A stretch of 64,000 bases of DNA, taken from positions 2,914,001 to 2,978,000 of the forward strand of contig NZ_CP048882.1 of NCBI RefSeq assembly GCF_015910445.1, written 5' to 3'. The stretch's first letter is position 1. Each line of letters begins with the position of its first letter. The DNA comes from Streptomyces bathyalis. GTDB taxonomy: Bacteria > Actinomycetota > Actinomycetes > Streptomycetales > Streptomycetaceae. A model generated the notes under the pieces. The model saw nothing but the letters and a program-made list of their open reading frames with translations, did not search any database and was not told the DNA's origin. Position numbers and translations under genes: made by a program. Shown piece after piece: positions 8,346 to 17,982 of the stretch.

Positions 8346-9455
8346 CTAGGGCGTGAGCAGCCACCAGACCAGCGTGAGGACCGCCAGGGCTCCCAGGGCG
8401 GCCACGGCGATCTGGAGGACGCGCTGCCCGGACGGTACGGCGAAGACCTCGTACACGGTGCCCGAGGGGTGCGTCGCCGGTGCGGGGTGTGCGTAATGGA
8501 CGCGGTGCGGCAGCAGGGGCACCTCGACGCGGGTCAGCCGGAGGATCTCCAGGGTGACCTCGCGGGCGACTTCACCCTGCTTCTTCGTCAGGTCCGGTGC
8601 CAGCCCCTTGGCGGCCTCGTCGTCCAGGTCCGCGACCGACGCGGTCCCGGCGTCGCCGCTCAGCACTTCCGTACGCCAACTGCCGTGACGGCGCGCCTTG
8701 TTCCAGGTGTGCCAGGACACGCTGTGTTCCGGCCGGCGGATGGCTCCCGTCTCCGGCTTCCTGGTGATCGTCCCCGCGGTCCAGACCGTGAACCTCCCGG
8801 TGCCCTTGCAGTCGTCGTGGCGCACCGTGCCGGAACCCCGGCACGTGGGACAGTCTCGGAACCCCGTCTCCTCGCACAGCGCGCAGGGGACATCGCCCCT
8901 GCCCTGGCACGAGCGGCAGGCGACGCCCCGCTCCCCGCACTTGACGCACGTGAGGCGCTTCTCCGTACGTGCGGGTCGCGCCGCGTCGGGCCCTGCCGCG
9001 CCCGCAGTGCCGCCGGACGCCGCGCAGTTGAGGCAGGAGTTCTCGCCCGCGCACGCCTCGCAGTCGGTGCGCGGCTCGCAGCGCAGCCTCTTCCGCCCCC
9101 GGCACTCACCACACCTGGTCCGGCCGCGGTCGCAGTCACGTGAGCAGGGCTCCGAGGACTCCGAGTCCCGCTTGACCAGCCGGAGTTCCATCGGCTCCGC
9201 AGGGTTCCGCGGCGGGTCGAGGTGGTATCCGTCGAGGTCGTCGTACCTCGGCCGCTCCGACAGGTCGAAGTCACCCGGCTCGCTTCCGGGGCGCTCCGCG
9301 CGGTTCTCGATGCTGCGGACGATCCGCCCCTTCACCAGGGTCAGCGGGGCAGGCTTCCACGTGTCCGGCGGACCCGCCTTCGTCAGCTCGCCACGACGGT
9401 CGAGGTGGCGCCGTACCGCTTCCAGAGCGTCCTCGTCGTCCAACTCGCCCCCCAC
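8346..9455 (-). CDS. Cys-rich DnaJ-like zinc-finger protein with C-terminal membrane anchor
   Basis: A 369-residue protein I cannot name. The centre carries a run of CxxC pairs in DnaJ-like context ([48 protein letters not shown]), comparable to the DnaJ central zinc domain, but there is no J domain and no HPD motif. The last 25 residues ([17 protein letters not shown]) form one transmembrane helix, so it is probably tail-anchored with the zinc domain in the cytoplasm. It lies between menG and mqnC on the same strand. A role in quinone enzyme assembly is conceivable, but this is inference from position. Confidence 0.72.
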   Translation of the reverse strand: MGGELDDEDALEAVRRHLDRRGELTKAGPPDTWKPAPLTLVKGRIVRSIENRAERPGSEPGDFDLSERPRYDDLDGYHLDPPRNPAEPMELRLVKRDSESSEPCSRDCDRGRTRCGECRGRKRLRCEPRTDCEACAGENSCLNCAASGGTAGAAGPDAARPARTEKRLTCVKCGERGVACRSCQGRGDVPCALCEETGFRDCPTCRGSGTVRHDDCKGTGRFTVWTAGTITRKPETGAIRRPEHSVSWHTWNKARRHGSWRTEVLSGDAGTASVADLDDEAAKGLAPDLTKKQGEVAREVTLEILRLTRVEVPLLPHRVHYAHPAPATHPSGTVYEVFAVPSGQRVLQIAVAALGALAVLTLVWWLLTP

Positions 9456-9653
9456 TCCCCGGCTGGTGCACCCCTGTCCGGGCCGCGGCGGCCTGATACG
9501 GACATGCGGTGCACCAGCGGACCTACCCCCGCAACGGGCGCCATACGCACCGCGGCTGAGGACGCGTCAGCTCCCGGCCGTCACTCGGCCGGGGCTCGCG
9601 GGACGCGCGGCGGGGCCGCCGGAACCCACGCGGCCGGCCTGCCCCGCCAGGGG

Positions 9654-10850
9654 CTACTTCGCCTCGATCAGGTTGAGTTCCGGGTGCGCGCTACCGCCCT
9701 CGATCGCCGTCGAGGAGAAGTGCGAGACGACGCGGTCGTCGGAGGGGTCGTCCGCGGGGTCCTCGTGGACGACCAGGTGCTCGTACGTCGTGCTGCGCTG
9801 CGCCGGGACCCGGTCCGCGGAACGGATCAGTTCGAGCAGCTCCATCCGGTTCGAGCGGTGCTTGGCGCCCGCCATGGAGACGACGTTCTCCTCCAGCATC
9901 ACCGAACCGAGGTCGTCGGCGCCGTAGTGCAGGGAGAGCTGGCCGACCTCCTTGCCCGTCGTCAGCCACGAGCCCTGAATGTGCGCCACGTTGTCGAAGA
10001 AGAGCCGCGCGATGGCGATCATCCGCAGGTACTCGAAGATGGTGGCCTGCGTCTGGCCCTTCAGGTGGTTGTTCTCCGGCTGGTACGTGTACGGGATGAA
10101 GGCGCGGAAGCCGCCCGTGCGATCCTGCACGTCGCGGATCATCCGCAGGTGCTCGATCCGCTCAGCGTTGGTCTCACCGGTGCCCATGAGCATCGTCGAG
10201 GTGGATTCGACGCCGAGGTTGTGCGCCGTCTCCATGATCTCCAGCCAGCGCTCGCCCGATTCCTTGAGCGGCGCGATGGCCTTTCGGGCCCGTGCGGGAA
10301 GCAGCTCGGCGCCAGCGCCCGCGAAGGAGTCGAGACCTGCGGCGTTGATGCGGCGGATCGCCTCCTCCGGCGTCACGCCGGAGATCTTCGCCATGTGCTG
10401 CACCTCGGACGCGCCGAGCGAGTGGATCACGAGCTGCGGGAAGCGCTCCTTGATGGCCGCGAAGTGCTCCTCGTAGTACTCCACCCCGTAGTCCGGGTGG
10501 TGGCCGCCCTGGAACATGATCTGCGTGCCGCCCAGTTCGACCGTCTCCGCGCAGCGGCGCAGGATGTCGTCCAGGTCGCGCGTCCATACGTCTTCGCTCT
10601 TCGGTGAGGCGTAGAAGGCGCAGAACTTGCAGGCGGTCACACACGAGTTGGTGTAGTTGATGTTCCGCTCGATGATGTACGTCGCGATGTGCTCGGTGCC
10701 CGCGTAGCGCTTGCGCCGGGCGGCGTCGGCCGCCGCGCCGAGGGCGTGCAGCGGCGCTGAGCGGTACAGGTCGAGCGCTTCCTCGGGGGTGATACGGCCG
10801 CCCTCGGCAGCGCGATCGAGAACGGCCTGACGGTCGGCGGTTTCGGACAC
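9654..10850 (-). CDS. mqnC: Cyclic dehypoxanthine futalosine synthase (radical SAM)
   Basis: A 398-residue radical SAM enzyme of the futalosine menaquinone route, converting dehypoxanthine futalosine to its cyclic form. The cluster motif is in SCVTACKFCAFYASP (CxxxCxxC). Further family marks are GGTQIMFQGGHHPDYG, HSLGASEVQHMAKISG and TSTMLMGTGET. The GTG start has an upstream GGAGGG. It is followed on the same strand by the Cys-rich gene and preceded by mqnA with a gap of about 90 bases, so mqnA-mqnC probably form one transcript. Confidence 0.97.
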   Translation of the reverse strand: MSETADRQAVLDRAAEGGRITPEEALDLYRSAPLHALGAAADAARRKRYAGTEHIATYIIERNINYTNSCVTACKFCAFYASPKSEDVWTRDLDDILRRCAETVELGGTQIMFQGGHHPDYGVEYYEEHFAAIKERFPQLVIHSLGASEVQHMAKISGVTPEEAIRRINAAGLDSFAGAGAELLPARARKAIAPLKESGERWLEIMETAHNLGVESTSTMLMGTGETNAERIEHLRMIRDVQDRTGGFRAFIPYTYQPENNHLKGQTQATIFEYLRMIAIARLFFDNVAHIQGSWLTTGKEVGQLSLHYGADDLGSVMLEENVVSMAGAKHRSNRMELLELIRSADRVPAQRSTTYEHLVVHEDPADDPSDDRVVSHFSSTAIEGGSAHPELNLIEAK

Positions 10851-10943
10851 CGGGGCGTCCCTCCGGAGGTGGCTGGCGGCATTTTCCTTGCCGGGCCAGC
10901 GTACGCCAGGGGCCCGTGGCGGCCTCGGCCAGCGCCCCCGGCG

Positions 10944-11996
<1,053 letters not shown>

Positions 11997-12138
11997 CTAG
12001 GCTCGCGGACAAGTTGCAGTTTGGTTTCCTTGCAGTACAGAGCCTGCGGAGCATGTGACCGCGGGCTCTCGTCGTTTTCAGAGACTTCTTAGCGGGGTTC
12101 TGGGAGCAGGGCGACCCTTATAGGCCCAAGGAGGGCTT

Positions 12139-12342
12139 ATGGCTACCGGAACCGTCAAGTGGTTCAACGCTGAAAAGGGCTTTGGCTTCATCGCCCAGGA
12201 CGGCGGCGGTCCCGATGTCTTCGTCCACTACTCCGCGATCAACGCGACTGGCTTCCGCTCCCTGGAGGAGAACCAGCTCGTGAGCTTCGACGTGACCCAG
12301 GGTCCGAAGGGGCCGCAGGCGGAGAACGTCACCCCTCAGTGA
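12139..12342 (+). CDS. cspA: Cold-shock domain protein
   Basis: A 67-residue CspA-type single-domain RNA/DNA-binding protein. The RNP1 motif KGFGFIAQ and RNP2 motif VFVHYSAI are intact, and [18 protein letters not shown] is the standard start. A strong AAGGAGGG precedes the ATG. The leader upstream of the start is long (100+ bases) and unusually AT-richer than its surroundings, as is usual for cold-shock mRNAs whose 5' UTR controls translation. A TAGGCT hexamer near 12000 may be the -10. Monocistronic, with a strong terminator. Confidence 0.96.
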   Translation: MATGTVKWFNAEKGFGFIAQDGGGPDVFVHYSAINATGFRSLEENQLVSFDVTQGPKGPQAENVTPQ

Positions 12343-12360
12343 CCTGAGTCGTACCACCCA

Positions 12361-12396
12361 AGGAGCCCCCGCCGGAATCGTCCGGCGGGGGCTCCT
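12361..12396. terminator. Intrinsic terminator after cspA
   Basis: Arms AGGAGCCCCCGCCGGA and TCCGGCGGGGGCTCCT around a short loop, 19 bases after the cspA stop. Confidence 0.88.
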
Positions 12397-12399
12397 GCC

Positions 12400-14000
12400 G
12401 TGTGGTGGGTGTGGGGGGGGAGGCGAGCGCGGCTCAGGAGCGTTCGTGGCCGGCGAGCGCGGCGGCCTTCTCCGCGGACGCCGACCGCTCGTCGCGGGCG
12501 GCCTCCACCGCGAGGTGCGGGTACGCGTGCGCTCATCGGTGCCGACGCGCACGTCCGAGACCTCGGCCACCCGTGGGTCGCAGCTCAGGTCGCGCTGATG
12601 GCCTCCTTGTGGTCCGGGCCAGCTGACCGGGGTCCGGCTGCCGGGTTGCCGCGGTGTCCATGTGGCGTGCTCCTTCGTGACTGCGCCTGCCTGCTGACCG
12701 CTGGCCCGCTCATTTGCCCCGGGCCTGTCCTGTGCCGGTCTCATCGTGTGGGGGCTCCGGAGGGGTGGCCGGATGGACCGCTGTCCGCGCCCGGCCCGGC
12801 GTCGAGCACCGCTTCGAGCACCGCCGCCGGCGAGACGGCTCCGGGATCCGGCGTTCCGATGCTCCGCTCGGCGAGCGGCCGGGCCCCTCCCAGCAGCGGG
12901 CGCAGCCGCGACGTACTGCCGCCCGCCGCGACCGCCGGCGAAGGAGGAGGGGCGGGAAGGTCTGCCGGACCGGATCGGCATCCCCACGTCATCGTTGCTG
13001 GCTACGCCGACGTGCTGCCCTTCATGATCGGCGGCGTGGAGGCCGGTCGCCTCGCGCCGTACATGACGGACCACGGCGCCGGACGGACGTCACGGACGTG
13101 AGGGCCGGCGATGTGATGACCGTCCACGGCGTGACGGGGCGGCTGGCCTCCCTGGTCATCCGGAGCACTCGCCGAGATCCGGGGCCCGCGCCGATGTGAT
13201 CCGGCTCGGGCTGTGGATCTGGATCGTCTTCGACGCCCTCCGTCTGCCGGCCGCCGCCTGGGCACGGCCGTCGGCTGGTTCTGCTTCGCCTTCACCTGCG
13301 GCCTTCGACCCTGGGCTCCGAGGGGCGAGCCTGACGATTCCGCCCCTCGGGGAGCTGGGACCCCTTGGTCCGCGCTCGGGCTCATCGCCGCGGGCGGACC
13401 GCCGTCGCTGTGCGAGGCGGGCGCGTGCCCGTGCGGGCGGCGACGGGCCGGTCCCGCCCGAACCGGCCACGAGGCAGGGCCTGTTCAACAACCCCATCGT
13501 GAAGTCCCGCGTCGCCGTGGGCCGCGCCGTGCGGATCCTCGACACCCGCTGGCCGGTGCGGACGGTGTCACCATCGTCTTCACGGCGCTGTACCTCGTGG
13601 CGGCGGCGCTGACGTTCGTCCTCAAGCTGCCCGAGGAGGAGGGCGGTCGGCCGCGGACGGCACCCCGGACAGCGGCGGCGCCACGGAGCGCGTCGCCGAA
13701 CCCGAGGCGGCGAAAGCCTCCGCCGCCGCTCCGGCGAGCGGACGCAGAGCGAACGCAGCGCGCCGGGCCCGCACGGAGACGTGCGGACCCGCCACGTATG
13801 CGCGTACATCGGCCCGACGCGACAGCGGTGATTGAAACCGTGAACAGCCCGGCAAATAGGGAAGATTCCCTGCTCAGGGACTGTACGTGTGTGCTAAAAG
13901 TGAATCCGCTGTGGGGTCAATTTGTGGCCGCGGCAGTACCGTCTGTCATGCACCGGGTTAAGGGGACCATCGGGAAACGCTCGGAGCACGGGAGCTGCTC
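12400..14000. pseudogene. Gene-relic region after cspA
   Basis: About 1.6 kb without an intact gene. Short stretches read like real protein but change frame or stop. On the minus strand near 12430-12600, DPRVAEVSDVRVGTDE is followed in a shifted frame by AYPHLAVEAARDERSAS and a stop. On the plus strand, VIVAGYADVLPFMIGG lies near 12990, VRAGDVMTVHGVTGRLASL near 13100, VIRLGLWIWIVFDALRL from 13196, GTAVGWFCFAFTCG near 13262 and GVTIVFTALYLVAAAL near 13563. The pieces suggest several decayed genes, at least one of them for a membrane protein. I cannot assign families. Confidence 0.5.
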
Positions 14001-14879
14001 ATGTTGACCACATGCCCGCACTGCGGCACCAGATCGCCTGCGACGGCAGACGCCTGCGCGGGATGCGACCGCGCCTTGTATCCACTGACGGCGCCACCGC
14101 CGCCGCCACCTTTCAAGTTCCGCACCAGGACCAACTATGTCCGGCTGGGGATCACATTGGGCGTCATGGCCCTCCTGGTCGGCGCGGGAGCGTCCTCGGG
14201 CATTCTGATGAACCGTGAAGACGCCCGGGACAACCGCGCGTCCGACAATCAGGTCTCGCAGTACAAGATGGTCGACACTGGGGCCTCACCCGAGCCCTCG
14301 GTGACCACCGAGGCGGCATCGCCGAAGCTCAAGAAGAAGAAAAAGGCCAAGTCTCCCAGTCCCTCCACGAGCAAGCCGGCCACGAGCGCACCCGCGAAGC
14401 CCAAGCCTCCCGAGGACCCGTCCCCCGGCAACGGGCTGCCGGCCGGATTCCGCACCGTCGTCGACGACAGGGGCTTCTCCCTTGCCGTGATGAAGGGCTG
14501 GGACCGCAGGGAGCTGAGCCCCACCCAGGTCGGCTACATGCCGCCGACGGGCGACGAATACCTCCAGATCAGCGAGGTGGAAGGCGCACCGAGGGCCTCC
14601 TTCATCAACTACCTGGAGATGGAGCAGGCCATGCAGGAGTCGTCCAACGGCTACGAGCGCATCAGCCTGTCGCACGTCGAATACCAGGGGCACCCGGGCG
14701 CGCGCTGGGAGTTCATCTACACGCCGGAGTCGGGCGAGCCGATGCACGTTCTGCAGCAGGCGTACATCGACGACGAGGGCACCGAGTACACGATCTACGT
14801 CGAGGCCAGGCACCGCCTGTGGGACTCCGGTACGGAGCAGGTCTTCACCACGGCTCTCAACACGTGGAAACAGCCTTAG
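14001..14879 (+). CDS. Zinc-ribbon membrane-anchored protein with exposed C-terminal domain
   Basis: A 292-residue protein of unknown function. The N-terminus is a zinc ribbon (CPHCGTRSPATADACAGCD, two CxxC pairs). A Pro run, a basic stretch and one transmembrane helix (LGITLGVMALLVGAGASSG, about 50-68) follow. A Lys/Ser/Pro linker (about 100-145) then leads to a folded extracellular domain of about 140 residues starting at GFRTVVDDRGFSLAVMKGW and containing GHPGARWEFIY. This build is frequent in Streptomyces, where the outer domain resembles those fused to Ser/Thr kinases. It is followed by a terminator and a convergent gene. Confidence 0.75.
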   Translation: MLTTCPHCGTRSPATADACAGCDRALYPLTAPPPPPPFKFRTRTNYVRLGITLGVMALLVGAGASSGILMNREDARDNRASDNQVSQYKMVDTGASPEPSVTTEAASPKLKKKKKAKSPSPSTSKPATSAPAKPKPPEDPSPGNGLPAGFRTVVDDRGFSLAVMKGWDRRELSPTQVGYMPPTGDEYLQISEVEGAPRASFINYLEMEQAMQESSNGYERISLSHVEYQGHPGARWEFIYTPESGEPMHVLQQAYIDDEGTEYTIYVEARHRLWDSGTEQVFTTALNTWKQP

Positions 14880-14935
14880 AAGACAGGTGAGGGCACGGCG
14901 GCCGGCTGAAGGGAGCAGGTTTCAAGTCCCTCACG

Positions 14936-14979
14936 GTCGGGGGCGGTTGACCGTTTCCCCCGGGTCGACCGCCCCCGAC
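14936..14979. terminator. Bidirectional terminator between convergent genes
   Basis: Twelve-base perfect arms GTCGGGGGCGGT and ACCGCCCCCGAC separated by about 20 bases, between the zinc-ribbon gene and the convergent spore-associated protein gene. Confidence 0.7.
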
Positions 14980-15061
14980 GTCTGAGCACCGCCCGGGCGC
15001 CGCGCGGGGCGTCGCACCACTTGTGTGCGGCCCCGCACGGCGCCGGACAGGCTGCCGCGCG

Positions 15062-15553
15062 CTACTTCCGTACGCCGCAGTTCGAGCCGCTGTTGAAGTA
15101 CTCCTCGTCCCCGATGACACCGCTCCACTCGATGCAGTGCCCGGTGCCCTCCTCCACGTACACGGGGCCCGCGTAGGTGGTGAACTCGCCCTCGTCGACG
15201 ACCGGTTCGGTCTCCTCGTCGTCGAGGAGCACGCGGACGGTTGCCGCCATGTGGATCGGGTCGTCCTTCGCGTTGCGCACGGTGACGACGCAGTTCTTGC
15301 CGCTCTTCGAGTTGTACGTCAGGAAGACGGTGCCCAGGTCGGCGATCCCGGCGGAGTTCACCACCGAGTACCCGGCGCCGCACGCCCCGTTGTAGGCCGC
15401 CTTCGGTGCGGGGCTCGCGGCAGCGGCAGCGGTGACACCCGGCGTCGTGCCGGTGGCCGTCGTCGCCGCGGAGGCGGAGCCAGCGGTCGTCATCAGGCCC
15501 GTGCCCGCGACGAACAGGGTGACGGCTGCCAGAGCAGCACTCTTCGAACGCAT
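15062..15553 (-). CDS. Secreted spore-associated protein A-like protein
   Basis: A 163-residue exported protein. The start MRSKSAALAAVTLFVAGTG has a good upstream GGGGGAAC, and a signal peptide ends near AGSASA (about residue 29). The mature part contains YNGACGAGYSVVNSAGI, VFLTYNSKSGKNCVVTVRN, TTYAGPVYVEEGTGHCIEWSG and a C-terminal NSGSNCG. These match the family of SpaA spore-associated proteins, with paired cysteines probably in disulfides. Function in the family is poorly defined, with an extracellular or spore-surface location. Single gene. Confidence 0.82.
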   Translation of the reverse strand: MRSKSAALAAVTLFVAGTGLMTTAGSASAATTATGTTPGVTAAAAASPAPKAAYNGACGAGYSVVNSAGIADLGTVFLTYNSKSGKNCVVTVRNAKDDPIHMAATVRVLLDDEETEPVVDEGEFTTYAGPVYVEEGTGHCIEWSGVIGDEEYFNSGSNCGVRK

Positions 15554-15804
15554 AACTGTTCCCCCAGTCATGGTCATCTGTCTTGCCCGGTCGATGGTCG
15601 GTCGATCGGGATCGGCGGCATCCGCCGGTCCATCAGAAGAGACCGGCGAACAGATGCGGGGGTTGTACACGGATCTCGGCCAAACCGGCGGGCTGTCGCT
15701 GATGCCCGCCGGCAGAGGCGGACGTGTTGCATTACTGACCGGCTCGCCAGTCAGCACCACAACGGCGGTTCACCTGTGTTTCTGTCCGACTTCTGAAAGC
15801 GATG

Positions 15805-15833
15805 TTGCGTTTTCCTCAACACGCTCGTACGGT
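15805..15833 (+). promoter_or_regulatory. Probable promoter of the XRE-TetR regulator (leaderless)
   Basis: TTGCGT (15805-15810) and TACGGT (15828-15833) are separated by 17 bases. The ATG chosen for the regulator begins seven bases after the -10, so the transcript would be leaderless. This fits the absence of any Shine-Dalgarno sequence before that start. Confidence 0.6.
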
Positions 15834-15840
15834 GACGCCC

Positions 15841-16779
15841 ATGCAGCAGGAGTCATCGAGCCGGGTCGCGGACGCCGTCGGCGACGTCTCCGCACGCGTA
15901 CGGCAGGTGATCGGCGAAGTCGGTTGCAGCCAGCGGGAGTTCGCGCGGCGCATCGTCATGGACCCCTCGAAGCTCTCCCGCTCTCTGGGCGGCAGCCGCC
16001 GCTTCACCGTCGCCGAACTGGCGCGCATCGCAGACGCGGGCGACGTGGACGCCGCGTGGCTGCTGGGTTCGGGCGCGGGAGCCGGTGCCCGCTCCGGGCC
16101 ACGGAGGGGCAACGGCGACGCGGGCGGGAACGCCGCCTCAGCGGCGCCCGAGGGCGGCCGGCCGCTTCAGATCGTCCGCGAAACGGTGCGCCTCATCGCC
16201 GAATCCGGCTTCCACGCCGTCCGGGTCTCCGACATCGCGGAGGCATGCGAGACGAGTACCGCCGCCATCCACTACCACTTCCCCGGCCGTGCCGAACTGC
16301 TCGAGGCCGCCATCCGCTGGTGCATGGACGAGGACACCGCGCGCCGTGCCGCCCGCACCGCCGAGGCCCGCGACGCGGCGGACGAACTCCGCCAGCTCAT
16401 CGACCTGCAGATCCCGTCGAGCCCGCAGCAGCGCCGGCAGTGGCTGGTCTGGCTCGACCTGTGGGCGGAGGCGGCCCGTTCCACCGCGGTCGGTCAACTC
16501 CACGTCGACTACTACCGGCAGTGGCGTACGACCGTCGCCGACGTGATCCGGCGCGGCATCACGCAGGGCGTCTTCCGCGAAGTGGACCCGGAGTTCGCCG
16601 CCCTGCACCTCACCGCTCTCATCGACGGCCTGGCCGCCCAGGCCCTGGCCACGGCACCGGCCCCGGACCGGCTGGGGGCACGTCCCGGGACGGAGCCGCA
16701 GGCGGACGGCGCCGAGACCATGCGGACCGCGCTCCTCGCCCATGTCGAGACGGAGCTCGCCGCGAAGCCCGCCCCGTAG
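15841..16779 (+). CDS. Fused XRE-HTH/TetR transcriptional regulator
   Basis: A 312-residue protein with two DNA-binding modules. Residues about 15-75 are an XRE/Cro-type HTH (QREFARRIVMDPSKLSRSL then FTVAELARIADAGDVDAAWLL). After a Gly/Ala linker, about 110-160 form a TetR HTH (RLIAESGFHAVRVSDIAEA, then CETSTAAIHYHFPGRAELLE). A TetR-type ligand-binding region (BetI-like, WLVWLDLWAEAARS) completes the protein. Single TetR proteins are near 200 residues, so the extra 100 are a genuine added domain. It lies directly upstream of the carnitine genes in the same direction and is the obvious candidate for their control, perhaps sensing carnitine or a breakdown product. That role is inferred. Confidence 0.85.
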   Translation: MQQESSSRVADAVGDVSARVRQVIGEVGCSQREFARRIVMDPSKLSRSLGGSRRFTVAELARIADAGDVDAAWLLGSGAGAGARSGPRRGNGDAGGNAASAAPEGGRPLQIVRETVRLIAESGFHAVRVSDIAEACETSTAAIHYHFPGRAELLEAAIRWCMDEDTARRAARTAEARDAADELRQLIDLQIPSSPQQRRQWLVWLDLWAEAARSTAVGQLHVDYYRQWRTTVADVIRRGITQGVFREVDPEFAALHLTALIDGLAAQALATAPAPDRLGARPGTEPQADGAETMRTALLAHVETELAAKPAP

Positions 16780-16815
16780 CCGACCACGCACCGCACAGCC
16801 ACATCCGTCCGGACA

Positions 16816-16850
16816 GCCAACTGCCAACTGCCAACTGCCGATCGCCGATC
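16816..16850. repeat. Heptanucleotide direct repeats upstream of cdhC
   Basis: Five consecutive 7-mers: GCCAACT three times, then GCCGATC twice, in the gap between the regulator and cdhC. It may be replication slippage or a multi-site operator. No other copies were noticed. Confidence 0.6.
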
Positions 16851-16925
16851 GCGTCCCGACTCCCGTCCGACACTCACCCGATCCCGAATCCCTGTCCCGT
16901 CAGGCCGTAAGAGCGGAGGAAGACC

Positions 16926-17819
16926 ATGCCCATGAACAGCTCCGTCATCATCACGTGTGCGCTCACCGGTGCCGGCGACACCGTCGGCCGCAGCCCGCAC
17001 GTCCCGGTGACTCCCGAGCAGATCGCACGCTCCGCCGTCGAGGCCGCGGGCGCCGGCGCCGCGGTGGTGCACATCCACGTGCGCGACCCGGAGACCGGCG
17101 TAGGGGCGCGCGATCCCCGCCTCTACCGGGAGGTCGTCGAGCGGATCAAGGAGACCGGGACCGACGTCGTCATCAACCTGACCGCGGGCATGGGCGGCGA
17201 CCTCGTCATCGATCCGGAGAACCCGCTGACGCACCTGCCCGGCACCGACCTCGTCAGCGGCATCGAACGGCTGCCGCACGTCGAGGACCTGCTCCCCGAC
17301 ATCTGCACCCTCGACTGCGGCTCGCTCAACTTCGGCGAGGGCAGCAACCTCTACGTCTCCACACCGGACATGCTGCGGGCTGGCGCCAAGCGCATCCAGG
17401 AGCTGGGCGTGCGGCCGGAGTTGGAGATCTTCGACACCGGTCAGCTGTGGTTCGCCAAGCAACTCCGGGACGAGGGACTGCTGGACGACCCGACCGTCTT
17501 CCAGCTGTGCATGGGCATCCCGTGGGGTGCGCCTGCGGAGCCGGGCGTCCTGAAGTCCATGGTCGACATGCTGCCGGAGGGCGCACAGTGGGCCAGCTTC
17601 GCTCTGGGGCGGATGCAGATGCCGTGGGTCGCGCAGTCGATCCTGCTCGGCGGCAACGTTCGGGTCGGCCTGGAGGACAACCTCTACCTCAGCAGGGGGG
17701 TCAAGGCGACCAACGGCCAACTCGTCGAGCGCGCCGTGCAGATCACCGAGCTGCTGGGCGCTCAGGTCGCCACGCCCGACCAGGCCCGCGAACGCCTCGG
17801 GCTGAAGCCCCGCGCCTGA
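16926..17819 (+). CDS. cdhC: BKACE family enzyme, probable 3-dehydrocarnitine cleavage enzyme
   Basis: A 297-residue beta-keto acid cleavage enzyme (DUF849). The zinc-binding [10 protein letters not shown] and the TIM-barrel segments [12 protein letters not shown] and [12 protein letters not shown] are typical, as is [15 protein letters not shown] near the end. Members convert a beta-keto acid plus acetyl-CoA to acetoacetate and a new acyl-CoA. With a carnitine-dehydrogenase-like gene and a hotdog thioesterase next to it in the same order as the pseudomonad cdhCAB cluster, the expected substrate is 3-dehydrocarnitine, giving betainyl-CoA. GGAGGAAG precedes the ATG. Enzyme family is certain. 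Substrate is inferred. Confidence 0.9.
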   Translation: MPMNSSVIITCALTGAGDTVGRSPHVPVTPEQIARSAVEAAGAGAAVVHIHVRDPETGVGARDPRLYREVVERIKETGTDVVINLTAGMGGDLVIDPENPLTHLPGTDLVSGIERLPHVEDLLPDICTLDCGSLNFGEGSNLYVSTPDMLRAGAKRIQELGVRPELEIFDTGQLWFAKQLRDEGLLDDPTVFQLCMGIPWGAPAEPGVLKSMVDMLPEGAQWASFALGRMQMPWVAQSILLGGNVRVGLEDNLYLSRGVKATNGQLVERAVQITELLGAQVATPDQARERLGLKPRA

Positions 17820-17851
17820 GCGGCCGCCCCTGAGCGGATCTTCCGCCGCCC

Positions 17852-17880
17852 GGGCGCGAAGTCCCAGGGCGCGAAGTCCC
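17852..17880. repeat. 15-base tandem repeat in the cdhC-cdhA gap
   Basis: GGGCGCGAAGTCCCA is repeated immediately as GGGCGCGAAGTCCC, inside a 160-base spacer that continues with C-rich, simple-sequence DNA up to cdhA. The low complexity suggests unselected spacer. It could also form structure in the operon mRNA. Confidence 0.6.
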
Positions 17881-17982
17881 GGCGCCCAGGCGCGGCGCCC
17901 GGCCCCAGCCCCCGGAGACCCGCACTCCCACTCCCCCACACCCCCACATCCCCGCAGCAGCAACCGTGAGGACACCACCAGA

